Assembly (NCBI GenBank): GCA_013215445.1
Contig: JABSRA010000007.1
Location: forward strand, 62,001-126,000
Source: Oceanospirillaceae bacterium
GTDB taxonomy: Bacteria > Pseudomonadota > Gammaproteobacteria > Pseudomonadales > Balneatricaceae
Reading direction: 5' to 3'
Length of the DNA stretch: 64,000 nt
The position numbers and the translations under genes are program-made. The notes below the pieces were generated by a model, which was given only the letters and a program-made list of their open reading frames with translations, was not told the origin of the DNA and did not search any database. Below, piece by piece: positions 18,004-27,670 of the stretch. Numbering within the stretch: the first letter of the stretch is position 1; each line of letters begins with the position of its first letter.

Positions 18004-18888
18004 CTATTTAAGCAAAAACTCTACAGATTGATTTAATCGAATCACTTCTGCATATACATCATTTGTCGTGACCACACCGATGGTTGTACTTTCTATTGTT
18101 ATCGGTGGTATCTTTAATTTAAGCGCTATTCGAGTCAAATCCGCGATCACATTACCCGAGGCATCAAATGCATCACTAGATTTAATATCCCCTACCGGAA
18201 AAGCGGGAACCACCAACGGCTTCAATTTCAGCTTTCGCTCCAGCAGAGCCACTTTATAGAGCAGTTTATACAGTGCAATAGTGACATCAACCGATTTCTT
18301 GGCCTGAAAAGTGCGTAATTGGGGGATAACAAGCGGCTTATTGCTTCGCTCAGCTATATCTATCAACCCAGACTCGATCATCTTTAAATTGCTCATGACA
18401 TCACTTGAGCTGATAGGGTCTGTAATAGCATCCATTAAATTAGAGGCATACCAAACGCTCTCGTATAAGTCCGAAGCCGTCTTTGAAGAGTCGTCCTCGG
18501 CTAAACTCGCCGCTTGTACATTGAGCTTGGCAGTAATAGTGCGTAATTGCGTTTGCGCAAGTTCGACCAGTGCCAATATATGCTTAGAGCGTACCCGCTT
18601 TTTCGGTAAAGTGGGCAGACTGAGTTCCGGTAGGTTATTTTGACGCTGGAATTTTTTAATTTTTGCCAGAAGTTCAACCGTTTTAATATAAACGTGTACC
18701 GTTGTTTTTCCTACCTGAATACCAGGTATTCTAGTGACGACTTGAGAAGCATAATGAAGTTTTAAAGCCTCTATTTCTGCGACACTAAGGCGAATTTCGT
18801 GATGAACAGCGCCGAGGGATAATGCGTGGGCATTACTGGATAATTGTAGTGTCAATACTAGGCAAAATATGACATTAAAGACTCTCAT
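18004..18888 (-). CDS. Unrecognised periplasmic helical repeat protein, chemoreceptor-linked
   Basis: 294 residues that I do not recognise. A signal peptide covers residues 1-22 (cleavage near AHA-LSL). The mature protein looks like three to four helical modules, each a helix pair followed by a proline-rich strand: [27 protein letters not shown] and IPPITI. Related helix starts are [32 protein letters not shown] and [16 protein letters not shown]. No cysteine pairs or enzyme motifs are visible. It precedes the chemoreceptor gene by 10 bp with the same orientation, which suggests a periplasmic binding partner or ligand-presenting protein for that receptor (inference). Confidence 0.8.
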   Translation of the reverse strand: MRVFNVIFCLVLTLQLSSNAHALSLGAVHHEIRLSVAEIEALKLHYASQVVTRIPGIQVGKTTVHVYIKTVELLAKIKKFQRQNNLPELSLPTLPKKRVRSKHILALVELAQTQLRTITAKLNVQAASLAEDDSSKTASDLYESVWYASNLMDAITDPISSSDVMSNLKMIESGLIDIAERSNKPLVIPQLRTFQAKKSVDVTIALYKLLYKVALLERKLKLKPLVVPAFPVGDIKSSDAFDASGNVIADLTRIALKLKIPPITIESTTIGVVTTNDVYAEVIRLNQSVEFLLK

Positions 18889-19210
18889 GTAGACCTCTTT
18901 TAATATGAACTCAATAAAACAACAACAGTCAAAACCAGCACTGCTATAGATGAGTCACTCGAGTAAAACCAGCAGGCTTATTACTCGATTAATTTTATTT
19001 TTCTTATGCACACAGATAGTTACAAATTTGGCATTACATGTCAACTACTTATAAAACAATGATTTATATTGCATTAAGCCAATTTATTGAAACAATACAG
19101 GCATGCCAAACAATTCAATTAAATAGTTCTGTCTAACCGTGATTAGGTATTAAGTGATTAATTTTATTGAACATAATATTAAAATTTTAATGAAGTGGCG
19201 CTGTTAGCTA
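18889..19210. other. Intergenic region, promoter of the chemoreceptor pair
   Basis: 322 bp, AT-rich, with no gene seen. It should contain the minus-strand promoter for the periplasmic protein and chemoreceptor; I found no sigma-28 (FliA) consensus I would defend. Confidence 0.35.
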
Positions 19211-19615
19211 TCACCTTGATAAACTAATCAGTGTTTCATCTTGTTCATTAGTCAAATAGAGACGATCTCCCTGCACTAAAAAATGCTCTATGCTAGTAGC
19301 GTTGTGCGTAAAGGCTTTAGCAATAGTAGCCGAAGGCTCCGAACAGAGCATTTTAGTACTCGCCAATGTCGATAAATTAAGATGGTCTTGATAAGGCCGA
19401 TAACTGGCAGTGATATGATTGCAGCCATCATTGCCACTAACCTTACCTTCATCTGAAAAATCTAGTTGAGCTTTACTATCAATAACAGCAAGCCCTTGTA
19501 TATCGATAACTTTCCATGTCCCTAACAACCCATCATGCTGGGCTTTGATAGGATTAACACAACTTACTATCGCCAGTGAGGCGACGCTAAGCGCTATTAG
19601 TTTAAGTCCGCTCAT
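19211..19615 (-). CDS. META-domain lipoprotein, HslJ-like
   Basis: 134 residues. A lipoprotein signal is visible: hydrophobic residues 5-17 and lipobox IVSC, so Cys19 would be lipidated. A META domain follows, with LGTWKVIDIQG, the SGNDGCNHITASY core and STLASTKMLC. This is the pattern of HslJ, an outer-membrane-associated protein linked to heat induction and novobiocin resistance in E. coli. Molecular function is unknown. It is a single gene on the minus strand. Confidence 0.85.
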   Translation of the reverse strand: MSGLKLIALSVASLAIVSCVNPIKAQHDGLLGTWKVIDIQGLAVIDSKAQLDFSDEGKVSGNDGCNHITASYRPYQDHLNLSTLASTKMLCSEPSATIAKAFTHNATSIEHFLVQGDRLYLTNEQDETLISLSR

Positions 19616-19721
19616 CTTTTTAGAGCCCTGTAAATGAAATTTAAGTTAACATTCAGTATAACAAGGTAACCCTTCAGACATCTACCTGAACTCTCTGATC
19701 AAGTAAGATTTCGCAGTGCCG

Positions 19722-19756
19722 GCCTCTGCCAAGTAAAATCACCTAGTTGCAGAGGC
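19722..19756 (-). terminator. Possible terminator hairpin after hglS
   Basis: GCCTCTGC at 19722 pairs with GCAGAGGC at 19749 around a 19-nt loop, just beyond the hglS stop. There is no T-tract on the minus strand, so the assignment is weak. Confidence 0.35.
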
Positions 19757-19771
19757 AATCTTAGATACCTG

Positions 19772-21181
19772 CTAATTATTGACGTTAAAAAACGCTAGAC
19801 AAGTGGCGATTGAGTCCATTTGAATCTGTTCATAGAGCATAAATTCATCGGCCACAGCGGCACCTAAATCCGCTTCAAATTGTTCTTGATTTGGCTGCTG
19901 ATTAAAATCTACCTCCCCTTGATCACCCAAGTTGGATTGGAAAATCCCCGCTGCACTGACGGGTAAAAAGTCCTCATAGGTGATCGGATCAATACGCACC
20001 ACCCCCTGCTCTAAAAGCTCCGCTATGGTAGTCGAATGCTCTATTTTAGGGGCTATTTGAGTATCGCAGATACTGTATTTAAAGTACGCCAGCTGCTGGA
20101 GATGCAGCTCCTGATAATCATCGGGAAAGGCGTTAAATACCGCAGTGATCTGCTGGAGATATTGGGTCAGATTAGATCCATCATTTAAAGGCCTCGTTAG
20201 CAGCCTAGTTTCCTTTAATAATTTATCGTAGAGTGCCCGACCCTTTTTAGTCAATGCAACACCACGCTGTTCTATTTCACCAAATCTCGCCGCATGGAAG
20301 AACTCACTTGGGCCCTGTTCCTCACCTGCAAAACTAATCGGTTCTTTAATGGCAAGAAAAGCTGTTTGTCGCAACAAAATAGGACACCGACGCTTTGGTG
20401 GTCCTTCAATTATTGCTTTGGCGATGGCGCCGGTGGTATGAATTTTCCCCTGCACTTCGTCTATGTCTAGTACTCGGGGGGTCAAATGATTGATATGCGG
20501 CCCCTTGAAAGAGACTACATCCGCAATTAATGGATGCTCTTGCAAGAGCTCTGCATACAACGCACTATCGATAGCGGCTTCACTGTGCCAGCGGAATACG
20601 TTTACTATTGCACTGATAAACTCCCCTACCTCTGCAATGGTTAAGCCCTTATTTTCCTCAGCGAGCTTCACTAAGCGGCGTACTTGATCGCCAAATATAT
20701 CTCTATCTTGCAAGACACTCTCGGCCTTTTGTCGCAGCGCTTCATTCTCAATCAGCTCTAACCGCAGTAGTGAGGTAAACACTCTAAAGGGGTTACTTCT
20801 GATAGACTCACTCTCTACAGGTCTAAATGCAGTAGAGTGAACCGGGATATTAGCCACCGACAAATCATAATAACCCACCGGATACATACCCATGATGGCA
20901 AAAATGCGACGCATCATAGAGAGCTCACTCGCTTTACCTAAACGAATAGCGCCATGGCGTTGTTCAGATAAAGTATCAATATTTTCTACTTGTTGTAACT
21001 GAGTAACCATTGCACTATTATTTTCTAAATATCTATTATTACTGGATATCACTAAATCCAATAGCGCTCCGTAGGCCGGAACTTCCAGACGATACATATC
21101 TGACATTGCCTTAGAGAACTGAGTGCGAATGCAATCTTTGGCAATGATTGGCGCAACTTGACTTGATGGGGATTGACTCAT
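19772..21181 (-). CDS. hglS: 2-Oxoadipate dioxygenase/decarboxylase (DUF1338, YdcJ/HglS family)
   Basis: 469 residues, like HglS of Pseudomonas putida. That iron enzyme converts 2-oxoadipate to D-2-hydroxyglutarate at the end of the D-lysine pathway. The metal/substrate residues expected from HglS are visible: RHGAIR (His and Arg four apart), PHINHLTPR, and a Glu in FGEIEQRG. The start at 21181 has a GAGAGA ribosome site; an ATG at 21211 does not. A LysR gene is divergently transcribed 114 bp away and probably regulates it. No other lysine-catabolic gene is in the window. Confidence 0.88.
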   Translation of the reverse strand: MSQSPSSQVAPIIAKDCIRTQFSKAMSDMYRLEVPAYGALLDLVISSNNRYLENNSAMVTQLQQVENIDTLSEQRHGAIRLGKASELSMMRRIFAIMGMYPVGYYDLSVANIPVHSTAFRPVESESIRSNPFRVFTSLLRLELIENEALRQKAESVLQDRDIFGDQVRRLVKLAEENKGLTIAEVGEFISAIVNVFRWHSEAAIDSALYAELLQEHPLIADVVSFKGPHINHLTPRVLDIDEVQGKIHTTGAIAKAIIEGPPKRRCPILLRQTAFLAIKEPISFAGEEQGPSEFFHAARFGEIEQRGVALTKKGRALYDKLLKETRLLTRPLNDGSNLTQYLQQITAVFNAFPDDYQELHLQQLAYFKYSICDTQIAPKIEHSTTIAELLEQGVVRIDPITYEDFLPVSAAGIFQSNLGDQGEVDFNQQPNQEQFEADLGAAVADEFMLYEQIQMDSIATCLAFFNVNN

Positions 21182-21295
21182 AATATTATCTCTCAATTCT
21201 CTGTTATTCATTATAATTAATGCGTGATTGTAATAATATATTAATTATTCCCCCATAAATATTGACAAATACCGATGAGTTAATGAATTAATAGC

Positions 21296-22183
21296 ATGAA
21301 CTTAGCTAAAAAAACTATCCCAAGTATCCATAATTTACAGAGTTTTGTCTGTGCTGCCAAACACAACAGCTTCACTCAAGCGGCTCTTGAACTGCATTTA
21401 ACCCAAAGTGCCATAAGCCGGCAAATTAAAGAACTGGAAAGTCAACTGGGGTTATCGCTGTTCTCTCGGGTCAGACAGCGGGTTATCTTAACCGATACGG
21501 GGGCGCGTTTTCTCAACGATGCAATAAATATCTTGAGAGTAACGGAAGAGGCTGTACTGAAAGCTTTGACCTTAGGAGAAAAGCGTTCGCTTAACATTGC
21601 GGCACTGCCCACTTTTACTGACCGCTGGATCATTCCTAAATTACAGAGCTTCATGCAGACCAACGCTGATTTAGCATTGAACTTTACCACCAGTATTAAA
21701 CCTTTTGATTTCAATGATCACGCGGCTGATGTGGCGATTCATTTTGGTAAGCCTAACTGGCCCAATGCCAGCTGCTATTTAATCACCAAAGAGCAGTTGA
21801 TTCCGGTTGCCAGTAAATACTATTTAAACCGGCAACCAGTGGTCACCCTGAAAGATTTACAGCGCTGTCGGCTGTTACAGCTATCGAGTAGGTTGGGAAG
21901 TTGGAAACAGTGGTTTGAGCAACACCATTTAGATATAACCTTCAATAATCATTTGAGCTTTGATCAATTTTCCATGATTATTGGCGCTTTAAAGGCGGGT
22001 TTAGGTATTGCGCTACTACCCAAGTATTTTATCGATCAGGAACTTACTGACGGCTCTTTAATAGCGCTCGCAGAGCCAGTAGAAACAACCGATAGCTACT
22101 ATTTAGTCATTCCTGATACCAAGGCAGACAATCTGCAGGTAGGCTTATTTAAAGATTGGATTTTAAGCTATAGCCAGCAATAA
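21296..22183 (+). CDS. LysR-family regulator, divergent from hglS
   Basis: 295 residues. The N-terminal winged helix (residues 10-70) includes FVCAAKHNSFTQAALELHLT and QSAISRQIKELESQLG. The C-terminal domain is of the GcvA/amino-acid-regulator type. Divergence from hglS over a short AT-rich gap containing the dyad TAATATATTA suggests it activates hglS in response to a lysine-pathway intermediate (inference). Confidence 0.9.
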   Translation: MNLAKKTIPSIHNLQSFVCAAKHNSFTQAALELHLTQSAISRQIKELESQLGLSLFSRVRQRVILTDTGARFLNDAINILRVTEEAVLKALTLGEKRSLNIAALPTFTDRWIIPKLQSFMQTNADLALNFTTSIKPFDFNDHAADVAIHFGKPNWPNASCYLITKEQLIPVASKYYLNRQPVVTLKDLQRCRLLQLSSRLGSWKQWFEQHHLDITFNNHLSFDQFSMIIGALKAGLGIALLPKYFIDQELTDGSLIALAEPVETTDSYYLVIPDTKADNLQVGLFKDWILSYSQQ

Positions 22184-22198
22184 TCCAATCGCATAACG

Positions 22199-22462
22199 TT
22201 AATCGGTCAGTGTCGAAACTTCTGCTACATATTCGGCCATCGCCGCCTCTGTACTCATGCCCTGGAGTTTTTCCCACGCCATATATTTAGCCAGCGCGAC
22301 CATCTCCATCATACCGGGTTTCTTACCACTAACATCTCCCTGGGTAGCCTGTTTATACAGGGCGTACATTTTTAACTTTAGCTGATTAGAGAGTTTTTTC
22401 CCACCGTCGGTATTTTTAACATAGTGAACACTTTTTTCGAAATTTTGCGTTAATTGCTGCAC
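22199..22462 (-). CDS. Acyl-CoA-binding protein (ACBP)
   Basis: 87 residues, the normal ACBP size. The family pattern is clear: an early FEKSVHYVK, the central LKLKMYALYKQATQGD, and AWEKLQGMSTEAAMAEYV. It binds medium- and long-chain acyl-CoA in the cytosol. I chose the GTG start because AGGAGA lies 6 bp upstream and the length then matches; a TTG ten codons earlier lacks a site. It converges with the LysR gene 15 bp away. Confidence 0.88.
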   Translation of the reverse strand: MQQLTQNFEKSVHYVKNTDGGKKLSNQLKLKMYALYKQATQGDVSGKKPGMMEMVALAKYMAWEKLQGMSTEAAMAEYVAEVSTLTD

Positions 22463-22940
22463 TCTTTTTCTCCTATTATTTTTTGATGCCAAGACAGTAA
22501 CACCTAGTTCACAGTAGTGATCAAACTATTTTCTAAGTCTACACAAGCTTCACTTATTTCGTAAACAAGTATAGGAATTTAATACTTTAGGGAATAACTA
22601 CCGATCCTGCTGCTGGTTAAAGCGTCTTTACCACCGGCATTATCAGGGGTAGGTATGCCAATTTGAGACCTCAATATAATCAACCATAAGATCACCCAGT
22701 AAATCCAGGCCTCAACTTTATCTTCACCCAGTCTGAATTTTCAAGCCCAGCACTGAGTGGAACACCATACTATGTTATGCTACGCAAAAAATTACGCTAA
22801 GAAAATATCTGCCCAGCACCGCGTAGCATTCTGAGCCACCAAGGCGAGATTACTCCGCCCTTACTATGGACTGCTCGCGACAGAGAAAAATTGACCTTAA
22901 TCGTATTTCCCTAACAAACTTATAGAGAATAGGCTGTTTG
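22463..22940. other. Intergenic region upstream of pyrC
   Basis: 478 bp between divergent genes with promoters for both. I saw no gene and no RNA structure I would defend. Confidence 0.35.
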
Positions 22941-23993
22941 ATGCAAACAAATCTGACCATTACCTTGCCCGATGATTGGCATTTACATTTACGTAATGCT
23001 GAGGTGCTCACCAAAGTGCTACCTTATACTAGTCGCCATTTCGGACGTGCTGTTATCATGCCGAACTTGCAACCACCCGTTATTACAACGGCAAATGCCA
23101 ATCTCTATCGTCAGGAAATTATTAACGCCACTCCCAAAGAACACCATTTTACGCCACTGATGGTGCTCTATCTCACGGAGCAAACTGATCCGGAAGATGT
23201 TAGAAATGGTTTTTTAGCCGGTGATATAGCCGCGGTAAAATTATACCCCGCCGGTGCCACTACCAACTCCGAGGCGGGCGTTAAAAATATAGAAAAGATT
23301 TACCCGGTGCTTGAGGTTATGCAAGAAATAGGCATGCCATTTTTAGTGCACGGGGAAGTTGTCGATGCAGATATTGATATTTTCGATCGCGAAGCGGTTT
23401 TCATCGACCAGAAACTGATTCCTATTCGCCAGCGTTTTCCCAACCTAAAGATTGTCTTTGAGCATATCACCACCAAGGAAGGCGTAGATTATGTGTTGTC
23501 TTGCGAAACACACACCGCTGCCACCATAACCACCCACCACCTGGTGATCAATCGCAACGACATGCTCGTCGGTGGCATACAACCCCACTATTACTGTCTT
23601 CCAGTCGCCAAACGTGAACTTCATCGTCTGGCACTGTTAAAAGCGGCGACCAGTGGGGATTCAAGGTTTTTTCTCGGAACAGACTCTGCACCTCATCTTG
23701 CCCAATATAAAGAATCCGCATGTGGTTGTGCAGGCATTTTCAACGTGGCCAATACCTTGGTTATTTTAGCCCAAGTATTTGAGCAAGAGAATCAATTGCC
23801 AAACTTGGAAAAATTCACGTCTCTGCACGGTCCAAAATTTTATAAGCTAGCGGTCAATACCGGCACTATTACGCTCTCACGAACTGACAATGCACAACCT
23901 CTGCCAGCAGATGTTGTCACAGACGAGGGAGTAATCAAAGTCTTTGATCCGAAAATGCCGGTCTTTTGGAAAGTCGACAGCATCGATTACTAA
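22941..23993 (+). CDS. pyrC: Dihydroorotase
   Basis: 350 residues, class II dihydroorotase like E. coli PyrC (348). Metal ligands: DDWHLHLRN (HxH) near residue 12, the carbamylated lysine in AAVKLYPAGATTNS, HGEV, EHITT, and Asp in GTDSAPH. It closes carbamoyl-aspartate to dihydroorotate in pyrimidine synthesis. The ATG at 22941 is preferred over an adjacent TTG. It is a single-gene unit closed by a good terminator. Confidence 0.96.
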   Translation: MQTNLTITLPDDWHLHLRNAEVLTKVLPYTSRHFGRAVIMPNLQPPVITTANANLYRQEIINATPKEHHFTPLMVLYLTEQTDPEDVRNGFLAGDIAAVKLYPAGATTNSEAGVKNIEKIYPVLEVMQEIGMPFLVHGEVVDADIDIFDREAVFIDQKLIPIRQRFPNLKIVFEHITTKEGVDYVLSCETHTAATITTHHLVINRNDMLVGGIQPHYYCLPVAKRELHRLALLKAATSGDSRFFLGTDSAPHLAQYKESACGCAGIFNVANTLVILAQVFEQENQLPNLEKFTSLHGPKFYKLAVNTGTITLSRTDNAQPLPADVVTDEGVIKVFDPKMPVFWKVDSIDY

Positions 23994-24016
23994 AAGATAG
24001 ATCTCACTTAGAGAGT

Positions 24017-24053
24017 GTAAGTAACTGGCGATACGAAGTTACTTACCTTTTCT
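24017..24053 (+). terminator. Rho-independent terminator of pyrC
   Basis: A perfect 10-bp stem, GTAAGTAACT/AGTTACTTAC, with a 10-nt loop is followed by CTTTTCT, 23 bp after the pyrC stop. Confidence 0.8.
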
Positions 24054-24089
24054 AAGATTGCCCTCTCACTGTCCATGCCTAGGTCGTTT

Positions 24090-26867
24090 ATGTCACTAAA
24101 GCTAATAATTTCGGTTTTATGCTCCCTTTCATTTATTAGCCTGAGTGCGGTTGCGCAGACGATTATTACCAGTCCAAATGATACACGTCTCTATAAAAGT
24201 ATTGAACTGCCTAATAAACTACCAGTATTACTAATATCAGATCCCACAACTGACTCTGCAGCCGTTTCTTTAAACGTTGAAATAGGTTCTGCCAGCGATC
24301 CCCTGAATCGCCCTGGCCTCGCTCACTTTCTCGAACATATGTTATTTCTAGGTACCGAAAAATATCCCCAGGCCAACGCCTATGCAAATTTTATTAGCTC
24401 AAACGGTGGCTCACAAAATGCATTTACTGCCAGAGACAATACCAATTACTTTTTTGATGTAAATCCCGCGGCATTACCCGATGCTCTCGATAGATTTGCC
24501 CAATTTTTCATCGCCCCGTTGTTTTCGCCAGAGTATGTACAAAGAGAGCGCCAAGCCGTTCACTCTGAGTACCAATCAAAACTTAAAGACGATGCACAGC
24601 GCAATTATCACGCTTTAAAACAACTTATAAACCCGTTGCACCCAGAGCGTAAATTCTTCATCGGCTCACAACAAAGCCTTGCTGATACCCCAGCTAACAC
24701 CGTGCAAGAAGACCTCTTAACCTTCTACCAAAAATATTACTCCGCCAATAGAATGTCATTGGTCATTTTGGGTAAAGAGCCACTACTAAAATTAGAAGCT
24801 CTCGCGATTGAACACTTTTCGGCGATTAAAAACTTGCAGGTTAAACAGCCTCAAATCACCGTGCATAAATTTACCCAGCAACAATTACCGGTAATATTAA
24901 AAGTAAAAAGCATCAAGGATATCAGGCTACTATCGTTAAGTTTTGCCACTCCTGCTACCCAGGCCTTAGATAGGCTTAAACCTTTGCAGTATATAGGATC
25001 ACTATTGGGGGACGAGGGCGAGGGGAGCCTCACCGCCTATCTCAAAGGACAAGGTTATATTAACGCTCTGAGCACCTCCTCCTATCGGGAATCCGCACTA
25101 GAATCGTCTTTTCAAACCCGGATTAGCTTAACCGAAAAAGGCTATGAAAATATTGACGATGTGATCGGCAGTTTTTTTAGTTTTGTCCATCTCATCAAAA
25201 AGAACGGCATCCGTCGCTCACTCTATGCACAAGAGCGACAGCTAGCAGCGCAAGCCTTTCAATTCTTAGCGATGGCCAACCCTGCAAACTATGTGGTTAA
25301 CCTCTCTCAGGTTATGCGCGAATACCCGGCAGAACACTGGCTCAATGCGGGTTTTATGATGGGGGAATTTAAGGCGCAGCAAATCGAACCTTTCCTTGCA
25401 GCTATAACGCCGCAAAATATGTTGCTCAACATCCAGGCTCAGTCACTAGCAACGGATAGAGTCGAGCCTTTCTTTGGTACCCAATATGGGATCCAAAAAA
25501 TTAAAAAATCTCAGTTATTGCGCTGGCAACAGCCCAAAACCATTGACGCGTTATGGGTGCGCCACAGTAATCCATTTATCGCCACTGATATGAGTTTGTT
25601 AGACAGCCAGTTGGCTCAGCAACAAGACATGACACCGCAAATATACAATATCAGCCCTGGAGTTCGTCTGTGGCATTTACAAGATACTGAGTTTTTAACG
25701 CCAAAAGCCACCTTCTTCTTTAACCTTACCCTAGCGGCAAAACAGCTGACACTGATTGAAAAAACCTCCTTAAACTTGTACGGCCAACTGTTGAGAGACC
25801 ACTTCAACCAAACTATTTATGACGCTGGCTCTGCGGGGCTATATTTACAGCTCTATCCCACCCGACGGGGCATTAGCATCAAAATCTCCGGTTTTTCAGA
25901 CAGACAAGTACAGTTAATTGCACAGTTAAATGGCTTATCAGAGATCGAGTTCAATCCGCTTAGGTTCGACATTTTAAAGCATAATATGCAGCGGGCTCTG
26001 GCCAATTCTTTAACTCAAAAACCCTATCACCAATTAATTTCTGGTTTAATGGAGTCATTAACCGCTGCCGCTTCCATTGACCAGAAACAGCAGGTCCTAG
26101 AGCAGCTGACACTGGCTGACGTAGACAAAATTAAACATAAGCTCTTTAACAGCGCTGAATTAAGAATCTTATCCCATGGCAATATTACTGCTAAAACCGC
26201 CAGACAACAGGCGCAAAATTTAGCGAGCGTTTTAACCGTAAAGTCTTTTACACCTGTTGCAGATAACTACAAAATTTTAAAGTTGTTACCCGAGCATCCC
26301 CTGCAGATAATCAAACAGATCGACAGCAGTGACTCAGCTTTAATTGTATATTTTCAAGCGGCCGGCAATAGTAATGCCCTGCGTGCCTCCACAGATTTAA
26401 TTACCGAAATATTAGCCAATGAATATTCAAATGAACTCAGGACAGAACAACAATTAGGTTACTTGGTATTTGCCAGCTCGATGAATTTATATGAAACACC
26501 AGGATTAGTACTAGTGGTACAAAGCCCAGATGCCACCCTGGCGCAAGTTCGATCCAGTAATGATGCTTTTCTATCGACGATAAAGCAGCGGCTAACAACA
26601 CTCTCTGCTGCAGAGTTCAGCCAATATAAAAACAGTTTGATTTCAAAATACCAACGTAAGGATCGCAGCATTTACCAGCGCAGTAGTCGATTTTGGCAGG
26701 TTATAAACACGGCGCATGAAAATTTTGCCGAGCAACAGGCCCTTATCAACGCGACTCACAATCTAGATCGATTAGATATTGTCAGGGATTTTAAGCTGCT
26801 GCTTACTCGACGCATTGAGCTGCACAGCTTTACCGGTGCTAATACCACGGCTATTGCTTCTCAATAG
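24090..26867 (+). CDS. Periplasmic M16 zinc protease, pitrilysin/insulinase type
   Basis: 925 residues. A signal peptide covers about residues 1-23 (ending AVAQ). The inverted zinc motif HFLEH (near residue 77, GLAHFLEHMLFLGTEKYP) and the third ligand Glu in AVHSEYQSK are intact. Four M16 half-domains are expected at this length; the second half has the substrate-binding RTEQQLGYLVFASS segment. Relatives degrade small peptides in the periplasm (protease III/PtrA). The ATG at 24090 has AGGT upstream; an ATG at 24075 adds five residues. It is transcribed as a single gene after the pyrC terminator. Confidence 0.92.
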   Translation: MSLKLIISVLCSLSFISLSAVAQTIITSPNDTRLYKSIELPNKLPVLLISDPTTDSAAVSLNVEIGSASDPLNRPGLAHFLEHMLFLGTEKYPQANAYANFISSNGGSQNAFTARDNTNYFFDVNPAALPDALDRFAQFFIAPLFSPEYVQRERQAVHSEYQSKLKDDAQRNYHALKQLINPLHPERKFFIGSQQSLADTPANTVQEDLLTFYQKYYSANRMSLVILGKEPLLKLEALAIEHFSAIKNLQVKQPQITVHKFTQQQLPVILKVKSIKDIRLLSLSFATPATQALDRLKPLQYIGSLLGDEGEGSLTAYLKGQGYINALSTSSYRESALESSFQTRISLTEKGYENIDDVIGSFFSFVHLIKKNGIRRSLYAQERQLAAQAFQFLAMANPANYVVNLSQVMREYPAEHWLNAGFMMGEFKAQQIEPFLAAITPQNMLLNIQAQSLATDRVEPFFGTQYGIQKIKKSQLLRWQQPKTIDALWVRHSNPFIATDMSLLDSQLAQQQDMTPQIYNISPGVRLWHLQDTEFLTPKATFFFNLTLAAKQLTLIEKTSLNLYGQLLRDHFNQTIYDAGSAGLYLQLYPTRRGISIKISGFSDRQVQLIAQLNGLSEIEFNPLRFDILKHNMQRALANSLTQKPYHQLISGLMESLTAAASIDQKQQVLEQLTLADVDKIKHKLFNSAELRILSHGNITAKTARQQAQNLASVLTVKSFTPVADNYKILKLLPEHPLQIIKQIDSSDSALIVYFQAAGNSNALRASTDLITEILANEYSNELRTEQQLGYLVFASSMNLYETPGLVLVVQSPDATLAQVRSSNDAFLSTIKQRLTTLSAAEFSQYKNSLISKYQRKDRSIYQRSSRFWQVINTAHENFAEQQALINATHNLDRLDIVRDFKLLLTRRIELHSFTGANTTAIASQ

Positions 26868-26961
26868 AGCGTAAGCAAACCAGCCAACTAACCGATAGGG
26901 CGAGGTAACCAGCATCGTTTGCACAACAACATGCAACGCCCCAATGGTCAGGTATGCTCTT

Positions 26962-27537
26962 TTATAATTTTTTCATGTAGGCGCTGACTAATACCACTCT
27001 AGTACCATTGACCCTACCTTCTATGTGTTGCGGATTAGAAGTCAGGGAAATACCTCTGACTGCAGTACCACGCTTCGCGGTAAAACCTGCGCCTTTTACC
27101 ACCAAATCTTTAATGATGGTCACATTATCACCCGCTTGCAGGATGACACCATTACTGTCGCGAGTCGGATCAACAGCAACCGCCTCTTGGATCATTAATC
27201 CCGCCGCCGCCCACTTTTGATTATCTTCATCTAGATAGAGCATTTCCAACAGATCTTGAGCCCAGAGCTCAGTTGACAGCTGCTTCAATTGACGCCATGC
27301 CATCACTTGCACAACCGGCTCTTGGCTCCACATGCTGTCATTTAAGCAGCGCCAATGGTTATTATCCATGCTGTCTGGGGTTTCAATTTGACTGAGACAA
27401 GTCGAGCAACAAAGTAGGCTAGAATCAGAGCTAAGCCCCGCATTGGGTTCTACATTGTAAACGTCCAAGTTGTCGTCACTGGCACAGAGTTCACACTTTC
27501 CACCACTGCGCTTTAATAATGTATCTAAAATTGTCAT
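26962..27537 (-). CDS. PhnA/YjdM-family protein
   Basis: 191 residues from MTILDTLL; an ATG sixteen codons earlier exists. An N-terminal zinc ribbon has CELC near residue 14 and CSTC near 42. The C-terminal PhnA domain contains QAGDNVTIIKDLVVKGA and the RGTAVRGISLTSNPQHIEGR element. Despite the name, YjdM-type PhnA is not phosphonoacetate hydrolase, and its role is unproven. It stands alone on the minus strand. Confidence 0.85.
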   Translation of the reverse strand: MTILDTLLKRSGGKCELCASDDNLDVYNVEPNAGLSSDSSLLCCSTCLSQIETPDSMDNNHWRCLNDSMWSQEPVVQVMAWRQLKQLSTELWAQDLLEMLYLDEDNQKWAAAGLMIQEAVAVDPTRDSNGVILQAGDNVTIIKDLVVKGAGFTAKRGTAVRGISLTSNPQHIEGRVNGTRVVLVSAYMKKL

Positions 27538-27670
27538 GTTGTCGGCATCTCTTAGTTTAAAGTGAGCCATTATCCTTAAAAACATGAATAACGGCTATCT
27601 CTAAACAAGATTATTAATGCTAAGTCACAAAGAACAGCAGAGTAGGAGGTAAATCGCGTGGTAGGGCAAG

